From: Clytia hemisphaerica
Taxonomy: Eukaryota; Cnidaria; Hydrozoa; Leptothecata; Clytiidae
DNA: 64,000 nt
Assembly (NCBI GenBank): GCA_902728285.1
Contig: CACVBU010001307.1
Coordinates: 1-64,000, forward strand
Reading direction: 5' to 3'
Below, one piece after another: positions 25,501 through 40,500 of this stretch. Each line of letters begins with the position of its first letter. The first letter of the stretch is position 1. The position numbers were made by a program, and so were the translations under genes. Below the pieces are notes generated by a model that was given only the letters and a program-made list of their open reading frames with translations, made no database searches and had not been told where the DNA came from.

Positions 25501-28500
25501 TTTGCGTTAATTCGTCTTCTGATATTCTGTCGAGGTCTTTTGCACGTAGGAGTATACGGAATTGGTTTACGAATTGCTGGAAACAGATGAACAGATATAG
25601 TTGCTAACACACTCTTACACTAAGTTTAACGTGACATAAATTTCAAACCTGTGGTGACAGAGCTAGCACTGGTGGTAATGATCACAACTTTTGTTCAGGA
25701 TGAGAGCGCCATTATCAAAATTCAAAGGGGCAATCGCTTTAAAATTTTCCAAGCGATAGACGGCCATTCCAGAGTAAGGGGTACATTACGTCACACTCAT
25801 TTTTGATTGGATACCGTCAGTAGGGACTTAGGAGCTCCATGACCCATGCACCTTTTAATCGGGCATAGAATCGTGGTTGACAATTTTTCGGAATGGCCCT
25901 AGAGAAGAAACCCCGAGGAAGGAGTATAGGGATGAAAATGTTGGGTATGCAAAAGTCAGACCTTTGGTCCCTTACTTTTTAAAGAGATTAAATTTAAACG
26001 AAAAAGTGACCCTCACAGGGAAAAATGGGTAAAAGAAGGGACACTCGGAGCGACCGTTTTTTGATTTTCATGGTTTTCGAGAGAGACCCTAAAACCCTAA
26101 AAGGTGAAAATTCCAACCGAAACTCTGACTCACCTTAACGAATATACGGACAGGATAACCAGCCTGTCGTATTTTCACAGTTTCCAACATGCCCGTATAA
26201 CGGAGTTGCCGTAAAACTAACTCCGCCTCGAATTTCAATGGTGCCTATGAAAAAAAATTAATAATAAGAATTGGTTCAATTGCTACCACGTTGTGGGGGC
26301 AGTGAGCATCTTCAGTAATGAGTACTTAAAACATGTCTTTAGGTAGTAAATTAAAAAAAAAAACATCAGGCCATGGTACAGGGTTATCTTTCATTTAAAA
26401 GTTCTCTCAGTTTTTTAACGAAAAAGGTTTTGCTCAAAAGATTTATTTCTTATGTCAGAAATTCGTTCATCGTAAGCACAATCTCGAATCAAAGAGGAAT
26501 TTTGCTGAAGATTGTATTAGAGGATACCAAACAAATTCATTTTAATAGAGGAGCATTGACACGTGGAACGGTTTGGGAACCAATGTTGTAAATGCACCAG
26601 AATAAGATTCGTCAACTCACCTTGACGGCATTTGACCTGATACAACGTACAAAGAACGGATGTGACTGGTTCAACGCGTCCATTAGCTCCATCAGTGAAG
26701 ACTGGAAACAAAAGAACGTTCTCATGATAAAATTATAGTCTATAGGGCTACAACATAATATATATTGTTAAACAATATATTGGTAAATTGTGCCGGCAAT
26801 ATATTGTTGGATTATTTGCAATAATTCAACAATATAGGGGGGAGGGGTTGTTTACACAAAGATACCCTTTAAAATAGAGCCTGTCGTTTACTTCGTACAT
26901 TACAGTCCTCAAATTATATTGTCAAGTGTTGTTCGCCAATATATTGTGTAGACTAAGTTGGACAAAGACTCTCTAAACTAAAAGGAGAGTAACGCCCTCA
27001 ACACCAACATCACATCCGTCGTGTATTCTAATTAGGCTATAAAGAATACCAAATGAGCTCGAAGGAATATGCAGAAAAATTTAAGGATGATTTTTAAATA
27101 GAAGAAGACGTCTACTTGGTGATCCACGGTAGCAAAAGGTAACGTCTCTTCAATAATGATAATTTTCAAGTAAATTTATAACCTTACTACAACTACTACA
27201 TGGGATGACAAGGGGAGACAATGTGAGAGAAAACCATACCTGAAATTGAGCAACGACAGTCGGAGGTTGTTTTAGACCACCTCTTCGTGCATATTCTGAC
27301 ATCCCTCCGGAGATTGTTCGGCGTGCTTCCAAACCAGAACGCATCCTTGAGGGACTCTGAAAAGAAAATGATTAGTTGATTTTAATTTTTTTTTCAATTC
27401 TCAATTCTCAATTCAAAATACAAAAACTCTTAACAGGGTTGCACCATGGCTCCTTCATTTTGCAAGCAAAAAATATTTTTCAATCATCGAGATCACTTCA
27501 CTTTAGTCATCCGTAGTCCAGCCATCCCAGCCTTTGTTTTTGATTGAAGACCGTTCATTTTTCGATTTGGTAAGAAAATTACATTATATTAAGAGGATTG
27601 CTACTTCCCCTATTCCTGATGAGAACTTTGGCAATCTTAAGAAAAAAAACTTCAACTCATTTTTGGGGCGGATCTTTAAAAAACAGCAACAACTTGGCCT
27701 CTCTCGAAAAACTTACTGGAAATAGATTAAAAATAAAATAGAGTGACAAGGGCCTTAAAAAGGTATCAAGTAGCAATGCTGACAATGTCAATCAGAAAAT
27801 CTTTTTAAAAGACAGAATAATGTGAGATTTTTTTAAAAATAATTACTGTTGTCTTACCATTATTACGCAAGATTTCACAACTGTGATACTATTTTGAATC
27901 GAAAGAGTTCTTGAAAAATGAATAAGTAGACTGTGCCATAAGTATATTATCAAAACTTTTTAAAATGACATTGCAATTCATGAAGGCCCAAACATATATG
28001 TACCATGAGAGCATTTATTGTTAAAGAAGATGAAAATCAGTTAAAAAACCATCAAGGACCATAGAAAACCCCAAAGCCCGATTTTCCGTAACTCACCCCT
28101 GAAGGAAATACGCATATTATGAGCCATGCTCGTAAAACTTTTCACAAGAAAGATAATTAAACATCGATAAGATGCGTTAATTTCAATGCGAGATAATTGA
28201 AACACGTAAATCATTGAATTAAGACGAAAGTTATTACATTAGCCGTATTTTGTGAAAGAATAGAGGGAAATTAGCATTTGTAATGAAATCTGCTTATGAG
28301 CTAAGAACTAAGTACGGATTGTTTTCATCAGTGCTCAAAGTCTTTACCCATCACATTAGTCACATGTGAGTAAAAAGTATGCATGATGCACAAAGTATAT
28401 GTTGAACGGTAAAGTATGGTGGAATATCGTAAAAACCTTGCCAGAAACACATCAAAGTAAGCGTAGTAAAGCGTAGCGTAGTAAGGGTAGTAAAAAGTAG

Positions 28501-31500
28501 GTGTAAAGTACCTCAATTACAATTAAATACTGCAAGATGACTTATTAATAAGAACAGGATAAGAACAATTTGAGGCTCAAAGTGCAAAAAAATAAGAACA
28601 GCCGAGCATCATAAAAACTATACTGTTTCTTATAAAAAAGAGTGTAAAAAGAGTGTATACCATTTAAAACTATAAGAGACCTACCCAAGGAATTTAAAAG
28701 CATGAAGTAAAAAAGCATAAAAAGTATCCATATAAGTCGCATGTAAAATTCTGCTAAAGGCTTGTCTGCTGTACCAGATCCGATATCCAAAAAAAATCAA
28801 GATAAAGTAGTTTCTCTTTAACTTGAACCTCTGTAACTTATATGTCTCCTTAATTCGAACAATTTTTCTCGTCCTTTCAGTTAGCAATCCCTTATAAACC
28901 TTACTCCATAACTCCTTGAACTCGAACAAATTTGTGTTCCCCCCGTGCGTGTTCGAGTTATGGAGACTGTGCATCACTATAGTACCCATAAGAGAAGTGA
29001 TGCAGACTTTGGCATCTACAATCAGTGACAAAATATAGGGCAATTTCTTGAAAAATCTCTTCCACCCTAATATCAGTGTTGATGTGAGCTTTTTCTGAGC
29101 ATGGTGGCAGCCTTTCCACCCATCAACACTGATACTAGGAGGAAGAAAATTCTTGTCACAATATTAGTCACAGATTGTAGCCACTTACCGTATCTGATGG
29201 GTTTCCACATCCACAAGTAGTTTGTATGGTCGATGATTTTGGTGTTGTATACACCACCGTTGTGATGATTTGTCTCATGACAGCAATGTGAGGTTACATT
29301 TTTTTACAATGTTTATTTATGAAATTTCACTTTTCATATAAATTATAGCTGATACAATACAATGTAATGAGGGAAAAAATTGAGAGATTTTTGAATGTAA
29401 ATGTTGCGCAAAATAAACTCCTGACACACAAATACGAAGGAGATTCGCAGATCCCTAATCTAATACAACTTTCTACAACCTGAACAATACAGTAGTGACA
29501 GTAGTTAGGTCTGTTTTCCAATCACTAATTTGCATTTTCGAGCTGATTTCTTCCATTCTATTATTTTATTTCTATTATTTCATAGCCTTCTAAACATTGT
29601 AGTTTATGATCAGAAGGTAAAATAATTGAGAAATTCATTCTAAACAGAAAGGACGAGAATCTAAAAAAACAGCCTTCAAAGTCCAGTGAACAAAATCATC
29701 AAAGCTCGACAACATTACAACTCAATTTCTAACTTTTCCCACGCCACTAAATCATTAATAAAGTATAAAAGAGAGATCAAAACTTTACAAACAAAGCAAG
29801 TTGGTTAATTGACTCATTTAGCTTTCCTTAATGATAATTAAAATATAACAAGGTCCGAGATTACTTAAAACACAGAGGCAATGAAAACTCTAAAAAAATA
29901 TAAAATAATAAATAAACGGGGGACTAAGTGCCGAAGCTTTACTTCCTTTACTTAAATCCAGCTTTCAAAATACATCGAAAAAGAAGTCTTTCCTAGAAAA
30001 ACAGTGCCGTAGGAAGCATTTTCATATTGAGGGGGCTGAAGTTTAGTGACACCGCGAGGGCGAACCATGGTTTGGCCCAAGGGGGGGAATTTTGAAAATT
30101 TGAGCTCTAGATTGCTTGAAAATGCACTCATAACATGCACTTCAAAGACAATTATGACAAATTAAAAAAGAAAAACTTTGCATTTTGCAAAATAACTATT
30201 TTTGAAAAAATTATTGGGGGGGGCATAGCCCCCCCCCTTGCCCCCCCAGTTGCTACGGCACTGAAAAAGAAAGACATTTCAAACCAGACCCATGCCAGGT
30301 CATAATTGCCTAAAATAAACGTGAATGAGCGGGCCATATTTTCCACGAAAGCAAAACAGCTTATCGTTTAAGTGACCTTAAACAATGCACACATATTCGC
30401 ACACAAACACGCATGTCGACAAAAACATCAGAATTCATGATCGAAAGGGAAGAGAATAATAAAATGAATTGAAATTACAAAACGTTCGTTAGTTGGCACA
30501 TCGATTGAGAAATTTGATCGATCTTTTTCCAAGACACACGTCAATTTGATAAACTCTGACCAATATACACACAAAAAAAAACAGTCAACCTTGAAAAGTA
30601 ATAAAATATTTCCCGTAGTATCACACTATGTACACAACATTTTCTCTATTACTCGAACCTTTGTTTTTTCTTTGCAGAAACTCGAATAAAAAAAATTTCC
30701 AAACACGAATAATTTTTTCATTGGAGTCAATCAGAATGTCTTGAAACAACAAATTCAACGAAGAAATTTTCACGTATGTTCAATAACTGAAATACTATTC
30801 CTCGAAGGAATAATAGTATTATACACATTCACCTGTGAACATCTATCTAACACTGTTTTGACGTCTTACCGTGGGCTCATAGTTCAAGTAGAGAGCAAAA
30901 TAACAAATTTTGGAAAAGGAGAAATAAACAATTTTTTGCTACTTCTGTTCAATTTCAAATTTCCGAGAGAACGTCTCGTATGATGCAGAATTATACTTTA
31001 CTTGCAACCTTATCTCCGTGTATCCCAGGCTTTATTTACGTTACTGATGGACGCCAGATAAAAAGCAGACAATGCCAGAGTATTATCTGGCGCTATCCAG
31101 TAAGCATAAAAAAACCGATAATACGCAGGGGACGGGGTTGTAATTCTTGTTACTTCTTCTATACAATTTTTTTCGTTCAGACAGTGTAGTGACGAAACTC
31201 TCTTAAAACGTTATAACAACATGTAAAAAGTGACAAACAAAAATAAGAAGAAAAACAGTTGACAAAATAAACTAAAAACTACTGATACACAAATGGTCAA
31301 GAGGATACAAGAATAAAACTTTGGATCAATATTGTTTAAAAGTTTAAGGAATAGAGACACAAGTTGTAGAACCATCAGATAGACATCCATAGAGCGTTCA
31401 AAACTGAATCAAAACGGAACCAACCAAACAATTACGTAAACAAAAGGAGACACATCATACAAAAAAACACAAAGAAAGAATATCAGCTAAGAAATCCAAA

Positions 31501-34500
31501 CATCAAAAAACAAATCTCAACAAAAACATATTAGTAGGAACTTAAGTAAGAGTTGCATTTACAAAAGAGCAGACGGTAGTAAAAGATAATGCACACGTCT
31601 GATCTATTTGCATTGGAGATGCAGATTAAAATGGTTGAGATTTTGATGAAAAAACAGATTATGACGAGGAGGGCAGGAAAAACAAGATAACCTGCAAATT
31701 ACATCTTTAAAGATGGATGGAGAGGTCATAAGTATAAGCCCGAATGGCTAGAATCGAATCTCTAACCTTTCTCAGGCAAGAAAAAGTGAAGCCTTAAAAT
31801 ATGCGCCATATCTTTGACGACGGATTGAATCTAGCAATTCTTTTGTTTTCAAGTGATACTTTTTTCGAAATTTAGTGGTAAATTTTAGTTTCAATCTGCC
31901 ATTTGTGTAAAAATCAGGCGGGCCGCGCTAGGCCGGGCAACTTTGGTAGGATTTGTTGGCTTCAAACCTTACCAAGGAGATTCGATTCTAGCCCTTCGGG
32001 CTTATACTTCAATGGGAGAGGTTTTATTAGACGTACTATCAAGCAAATCCAGGCTTATGATTACTAGATTTTTGTAAGATATTTGTAAGGAAATCTTTCG
32101 GGCGTTGGGCGACCTAACACTTTGCTTCCTCAAGATCATCACGGTACTCTAGATGATGAAGGTGTTCATGTTCGATGTTTTCATTCTTAAACGGTGAATT
32201 TACATTTAAGATCAGTGGTTAAAATGAATTCTTCGTTCCACTCTTAAATCCATAAGATATGTTGATGATCTGCTTTTTCTTGACCAGATTATGTTATATT
32301 TATTGGTCAAAAGCGAGTATGAGCGTTTTTCTGTGACGGAGACTAAGGACAACGGTAATTCAGCATTTTTTACCATCCTCGATTTTGCGGGTCAGAACTG
32401 TGAGTTATTCCGAATCGCTTCAGTCACTTTACCGCCCCCAAAAGTTGCAAATACATAAACTCGTTAATATAATACTACAATGCACTAATAAAGATCTGCT
32501 ATGTACAGTGGCTTGAGTTATTGTCAACGTGTAAACACACATACTGATTCCTAATTATTGACTACATTTAGTTGTCGACTATCATCTAGCCTGCATACTT
32601 TCAACCTTTATATAACAAAATTGTGTTTTCTGACTAGGCTTTCCAATACTGATTCCTATTCCAACTACCTTCGTCATTGCCTACTTTCTTTTACATTTAG
32701 TCGTCAACTACTATGTATCTATAGCCTGTATACTTTGATTCAACCTTTTAAAAGAAAAGCATGTGTTGCAGACTAGTCTTCCCAAAGTTAAGAAATACGC
32801 CAAACGTAAGATTATTTCGCTTGCACCTTAGTAGCCAATTAGATGTTCCGTTTGCATCCGTCACATTAATTACATCGGTTTATTTATTTAAACGTGTTGC
32901 TCAAAAACGCAAACAGAGATACCAAGCCACAAGAAAGCATGGATGAACGTAATATAGCAATAGCTTGACTACAATAAGCGCTCTTTAATTTTATTCATTC
33001 TACTTCTCGATATGTTCCATTCGATAATAACATTGAAAGCCACTGTCAACACGAAACATCAATAAACGACTCTACTCTTTGATATTCTCACATATTCGAT
33101 GAAAATCCAATTCTCCATGGAAATGGAATTAGAGAGCGTCAACTGAAATGATATACCACGGCATAGAAAATTGAAGAGAAGAACAACAGACGAAAAAGAC
33201 ATCCAAACAACACGCCAGTAAGAGATCAAAACCAGATTGTCATTAATAAAGCACGAGGAACCAAGAAACGAAACCGTTCCTTGGCATCTCAATTAAAATC
33301 CATTTGAACGTCAGATCAATTAACTGGAAAAAAAACACAACGAACAACTATATATAAGCGAAATTACGCCAAATAATGCTGAAAACACACAAAAAAAGAT
33401 TATAGCAGGATGATACCTAAAATGCTATTACGATACACGGTTTAAGAGAATGATACTAACGATATAACTTCGTGATCATTTTTTTTGATTACATAAAAGA
33501 TTGACTGATAAATGTCACTTTAAATGAACGTACAATAGATAGGGATATCGAATGGTATTGACAGCATTAAAAAAAGGCAAATGAAAAAATGAAAAGTTGC
33601 CGCTAGTATCCTCTCCGATATCCTTGACTCATAGTAACATAACATTTTTTTCAAAAATGAAGAACATTTATTTTCCAGTCTTCCTTTTTCATTTGAAAGA
33701 CTTCAGGACACTCCTCGTTCACAGCTTCTTACAAAATTATACAAAGCGACAAATGAATTAAAGTTCGCAACTTGAGAAAAATTTAAAGGGGAGCTTAGAG
33801 GAAAGAAGACAACACTCTTGCGAAAAAACCTGCGAAAAAATATCTATAATGATTATCAACCACAAACGTAATTTTGAAACAAAGTTTTCTTCCATCATCA
33901 TATACTGCATCATATACCATACTAAACAAGTTATGTAATTTTAAAATCCTTGAAGTATAATGTTTTAAATTGTAATATTCTAATTTATCAACTTCCTCTG
34001 ATTTCTAACCCCTTACTCATTGCCAAAAGAAAGTAATAACAAAAAACAAAACATTTGAAGATAAAAAACAGAAGCTTTCAGCCAAACTAAACTGAAAATT
34101 AACCATCCATCAATGACCCAAATATATAATTCTATCATAATGTCACTTTCACTCGACCGATTCCATACGAATTAAAATCAGATTGAAACGTAAATTAACG
34201 TTGAAAAAATCTTCATCAAATCAAATCAAAATAACTCAACTCTTCTATTTTTTTACGAGCATCATAAAAAACAGATTAACTGAATATTATACTAAGCATG
34301 ATGACTGCAATTAAAAACAAATTGCCGAAAAAAAAAAGTAATTTGAAGCACAGGTTGCCACTAGGGAATATGTGAAAAAAAAGATGCAAGAGAAAATTAT
34401 AACATGAAAAAAATATATTTCGTCAATCAACGTAAAGATAATCCAAAGTTCCCTCCATAAAGAAACATACATCTCTGTGATTACACTTTCTCACTAGACA

Positions 34501-37500
34501 TTTTTAATCATCTAATAACACAACAAACCAATTAATCACATACAACATAAAAAGTCTCAACGAACGAGCAAAGAGAGGACTGTGACCACAAAAGTGTTTT
34601 GAAATTAGAGTCGAGAAGGAAGTCCCTCCCACTGAACATGTTCAAGCAACGGATACACAAGAATAGATAAGATGTCTTAAAACGTCTGTTCTGTTTAAAA
34701 AACCGTTCTCAAATTGGGCTTTTCTCGTTCGTGTTTTAAGAAGACATAAGCTTAAATGGACTAGAAGGATTATACATATACATAAGAACAAAGCAAGAAT
34801 TTCGAGCCCAAAGATTTGAGAATATTCTAGGGCATTGCGGACTCTAGAACATGCAATTCCGTAAGAATTCACGCCAAAATACTCCCAGGATACTGAAGAT
34901 AAGAGCATTTTTAGGTTTAATTCTCTTAAAGATAAAAAATCAAAAAGGGTTCAAAGATTATTTTTAATTGTTACTTTCTTATAAAAGAATGTGTATTGGC
35001 CTAGGAGGAGTAGATGTTATGATTGGAACGAAAGTTAAACATCTACGAGGAAGAGTATTGCCTTCCATTGTAAAGATAGAAAGAAAAGAACCGCTCTCCT
35101 TCCTAAATTTTGAAAACTTTTTCCAGCTCTAACGGTTTGTTTGATTAAAGATTAGCAGAATAAATTTTAGGATTTAGTGGATCTGAGCGGATTGACGATC
35201 CAAAGTAAAATATTTCAATGTTTGTTTTATAGAAAAAGGAATTTGGTGAGAAACTTACGTGAGTACGTTTTAAAGGAGGGAACGTTCGTTCAAGAAAAGC
35301 TCAGTGACATATTTGTTAAACAAAGACAAATTTGGTCTTGTGTGGAGATTATGATGAAAGATGGATTCTTGATTCATTATGTGTAGTCATTTATTGAAAA
35401 TTTAGAGCACATTTTTTATGAAAATGACAGCAATAATCGATTTCAATTAATTCCAAGAATTCCTTCACTTATTTCAGGAAAACATAATATACTTAATCGG
35501 CCCTTTTTACATCGGCACTTATTAATTAGTTAAATTGAGGCCTGGGCCAAAAATAGAAAAATTTGAGCTTTAACGTAAAAAGGGCCGACGTGAAAGGGAC
35601 CGAAAGGTGCAACGAATTTAAAATTAAAAACACAACCAGAAGTAGGATCCGTTCTATGTTTTAAGGACACTGAAAACAGTAAAACAAATAAAACAAATAT
35701 AGGAATATCTAAATAAGAGAGTGACAAACCTGTATTCTTTTAGCCATATCCAGAACCCGCCTGTTCATAACTTTGGTAGCTCGCCTCATCATTGCTTGGC
35801 CTGTGGTGTCGATCTCTGCTTCAGTCAATTGTCGCATTAATGCCTTACTCCTAAAGCAAAGAAAACGAGCAAGTTCTACTGATTTGAAGAAAGATTTCGA
35901 AAACAATATGACATTTTAAGTAAAATAAAATATTATCACTTTGGTTTAGCCTAAATTTCCCTGGGAATGATCACAATTCGACGTCATGCCAAATTAACAG
36001 TCAGGGTATTAAAGAAAAATTATCTTAATCCAGAATAAGGTGATACTTTGCTGGGGATATGTACAGTTTTTTTAAGGATATTGTGATGAAAGGCCAAAGA
36101 TCATTAGATAAGTTGAAATCATCACTAGGCTACTACTTTATGATTAATATTTCAAACGCTTACTTGTTCGGAGGAGTCTTGCTCTTCATCTGAAAAATAA
36201 AACAGAAAAATTATTAATTTATGGATACCACGTAAAATTAAAAGAGCTTAGTTTTCCTGTTGAGTTGGAACTGCTTGAAATAAAAATGCTGGTGATAATT
36301 GTTTTTTAACTAAGTAGCTAATATATTTTCAGGCATCTCTAGGTTCCAAAGAATTTGTAAGTGCAAAAATTTAACCAACTCCAATGCTAAAATTCCAATA
36401 ACTTTTACTTACCCAGCTGACTGATGCTTTCGGCTCAAACATTCTTTGTCCTAGAAAATATGAATAATTCTTGAGATGATGTTCCGAAAAGAAATTGTTT
36501 TAAATTAAACATTCTGATAAAATTTGAATAGTAACAGAACAGTAATACAGAAAAGTAACACGTTACCTTTGGCCCTAGCAGCGCCAGCTTTTTTGAATAT
36601 GGAAACTGCTTTGATGGTATGCCTCAAAATTGACCAGTAATAGATCGCAACTGGATCAGAGCCTAAAGATTTAAAGAAGGGAATTTAATAATGAGTGGTG
36701 TTAATATATAATAGGTAGTTTGACCGCTAAAATGATACAATTGTAAAGATATTCTGGAAAGTTTCGAATGAGTTGACCAATTCGCCAAAAGATTCCTTAC
36801 CCATGAGCTCTCGCACGAAAAGCATTCGACTGTTTCTGAAAACTGAAACAACATCGTTTCTCATCAGCTCACGATTCTTTGCTCGGAATCCCTAAAAACA
36901 TAATTATAAGAGTTAATTTTTAAAGCTCATGCAATATATAGCCTATTTCTAGGAGTTGAAAATTCTAGAATTTGAATTGAACATGGGATTTTAAGACTCA
37001 AATAAATAAAAACGACTGTAATGAAAGAATAATAGACCTTTTCATAAATTACGTCACGAACATCACTTGCCTCGTTTTGAAATTATTGCCATGGTGATAA
37101 CTTAACTCCCAGCGGATTTCATGTGTCTCATGAGATGTGATCATTATGGAAATTGTTTGAATACGAGGCAAGTGATGTTCGTGACGTAATTTATGAAAAA
37201 GTCTATTAGCCAAAGTAATGTTTTTGTGAAAAAAATATAATGGCAGATTTTAAGCTTAAATACTGCTTTTTTACAACAAAGAAGATGCGTACCTCAATTT
37301 GATATTTGACTTTTCCAGCATAATGTAATATAGAAAATACAGGTTCTCTGGTTGGTGGCATCTCATAACACGTATTGTTGGAATGGTGTTGATTGAATTT
37401 GTCCAGCAAACTTTCATCAGTACCGATTGTCAAGCTATTAAATTAGGTAATATATAGATACATTTAAGGTAAAAATTTGTCTAGAACACTCATTTTAATG

Positions 37501-40500
37501 GGCGAAAAGGAATTAAGTTAACCCTGTCACTTTGTCAAATCTAGTTCTCACAAAATTTAAAAAAATAACTAACCCTCCAAAATTGGGTTAAAATCTAACG
37601 CTTTTGACTCCAAAATACGGTCACCTTCCTTCAAGTTTTAGTAAAAAGTTCGTAATTTTTTGAGCTTTTACAATAAGAAATTTTAAGCAAACCAGTACAG
37701 TAGAATTGCTAAAATAAAGCCTTCTTGACACGAAATAAATAGGGAAGAAAGGCTTGAATAGACTTCCTCCCATCAAACCTCTCTCCTTCAAAATAAAGGA
37801 AGAACCCTTTCAATAAACTAGAAAAGCATTCAGTACCTGCATTCTTCATCGAGTAGAAGAATGAGACCAGTGGGTTTTCCAACCATCAAATTCAGACAAG
37901 TTGAGTTATCTGCATAATCCACGTGATCCCAGTCTAAGCCTTCTTCTACATATTCATCCTGAGGAGAAAAAGAGAAAAAATTTCTATTGGAAAACATTTC
38001 GAAATTTTTTTTATTACTCATTAAATTATAACTTTCTAAAACCCTATTACAAATTTCTAGAGTACTCAAAAATTATTGTTTTTGGTAGTGAAAATAGAAG
38101 GTTTTTACGTCTCATTAAAGTTCTTACGTCTTTCAAAATGCACATCTCTAACAATAAAATTAATTAGATAAATACATTCAGTTAAGCATAAAAATTACAT
38201 TTAAAAATTGTGGCTTTACAAGCTTAACATACAAAATCACTTTACCTGGCGGATTTTGAAGATGTGTTGATTCAAATAAAACTGAAGATTTTCATTGGCC
38301 AAGTTGATGCAAAATTGTTCAAAGCTGTTCCTCTCAAAATCTTCAAATCCAAAAATGTCAAGCACTCCAATAGAGAAAGCCTACAAAAGTAAAATCAAAA
38401 TTTTCAAAGTATAATGCTTCAATGTTCAACAGGTTCCGCTGTAGAGTTGCATAAAGAAAGATCAACAAGAAATATTGTACGCATCAGAAAAAAAAATGCT
38501 AAGCAGAGGTTTTGCTTGGTTTTCGATAGGCTGGCGAATGAAAAATCCACTGTGACTCCAGCGAATTCTAGAATCTAGGCCAGTGAATTCTTATCAAACC
38601 CAGTGTAAGACCACCAAATTTTGATTTCTACTTTTGTGCCTTGCAAAAATCGCCGTTCGTCAGCCTTAAATAAAACTCCTGGCTAAGGTTGGACTATGGG
38701 CTTTCAAGTGTAGAAAATCTTTTAAATAATCAAATATTAGATACCTTTTTGTCAACCTTTCGTCCTTGTTTACTGACCATGATATGATTGGTCTGTAACA
38801 CAATCCAGTCAAATAATGAGGCATACAAACATTTTGCCATTGAATCCCTGGTGGCAATTGCCTGAAAAGTAATAAGAAATAACAAAATCACATTTTGGTA
38901 CTGCATAAGATCTATTTGGAAAGATTTAAAATTTTAAGTTTCATCTACCCGTGTTACCTAAAAATTGATACTATTGGGTAGTGGATGACCTCTGAAAGAT
39001 GATGTATTTACCTCATCCTTTTTGTACTGTCGTACAAATTCTTCTCCTCTGGTTATTGTTTTTCTCATTGTCATTGGTACGATCAGTTCTTGTTTGTCAA
39101 CCTAAATGTTGAAATAAATTATTAGAAAATTAAACTTTCTTCATTGCCATTGGAGTCTTTCCACCATGGAAAAAGAACATAAGATAGAGTAACATAGAAA
39201 CAGAACGTTGTATAGTATTGAATATAATAATCAAACAATGGCATAAGGATGATGAAATAAATGAAGCACCTGTATGAGCTCTGCAATGATTTCAATGATT
39301 TTTTCATCAGCCACTGATACTGAATCTTCTGGGAAAGATCGCTAGGTAAAAAATAAATATGACACATAACATCAGTTCTAGCTTAAAACCAACCTTGATG
39401 AGTGGAGGGAATAACCAAAAGTTAACTCTTTCAGAAACAACTTTCGAAATTTCGAAGATCTGCAACTCTGTCAGAAATTTTCAGACGTTGGAAAAGTGAC
39501 CCTGACAAGCAGCACTTCCCAATACCCTATTTTTGTCTGAGTGACCCTTGCCTTCCCCAGGGTTTAGCCTTTGATGCTTTTAAAATTATAGCCTGGTTCT
39601 GCATAAAAAATATAATTAAAATGATACCTTTCTAAACGTGATATTTCCAATGTGTAGTACAGCTGATAGAACAGCAAACATTCTGTAGAATAAAATCAAA
39701 TTTAAACCATAATCTGTTTAAAAATGAAATATGGTAAGTCCTTGGATTTGTTAAAAAGTTTCTGATTGGCATATGATTAGTTAATTGATACTCCAAATTT
39801 AAGAATAACCTTATCAAACATTACCTTTGCTGTGTAACTGATGGAATTCCTATATTCTTTATGGAATTCTTTAGCCGAGCAAATTCGTAGACCTCATCCA
39901 TCCCCTCAATGGTATAACATTGTGTCTAAATAAGGAAGTGAAATAACCAAAAACATTGTAAATTACTCTTTTTAAACTTTTTTTATAGAAAATGAAAACC
40001 ACAGGAAAAGCTGATAAAATACCAAATCAAGTCACGTTCTATTTCAGTGGAGGCATTTTACTAATGAAATTGCCACTTTATATTGATATAAACTGGATAC
40101 AATTGATCAACTTGACTTTATAATTATGACATGTACCTGATTTAAATAGAAGTATTCCTGAGGGGTTAAGAGATGAAGGGTTTCCCTTTCAGTTTGGCTT
40201 GCTCCGGCCAACATTGAGTAAAAAACATGGTAGTTTCTTTCGTTGATGCCTTGTTGGACAATCCGTGATTTCTCAAGTAAATACTTCTTTAGGACAGCCC
40301 TAAATTTTACAATATAAAAGAAATATGTTGTATTTTAGTATGCTATGACATCAGAACAGACACTATGAAAACCACAATATTGGTTAAAAACAAGACTTTT
40401 GAGATTTCTGGAATACTTTAGATATGTAAAATCTGTTAAAGTTGATTAAAATTGAATATTGTAATTTTTCTTACCCGCATACTACACCATCTGCCCTATA

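Larger units (their letters stand above)
27240..36662 (-). other. MYO9: myosin IX loop-2 insert region (exons 13-17)
   Basis: Exons 13-17 encode a long, basic, serine/arginine-containing segment between the 50-kDa region and the actin-binding helix [18 protein letters not shown] large loop-2 insertion is a hallmark of class IX myosins and lets the motor stay on actin. Exons 14 and 15 are only 38 and 26 bp, and intron 16 (27357-35729) is the largest in the gene at 8.4 kb. One or more small or alternative exons in that intron could have been missed. Confidence 0.75.

Noticed and set aside
28681-29043. 120-codon minus-strand frame in intron 16
   Set aside because: It overlaps a diverged MITE and has no domain or splice support.
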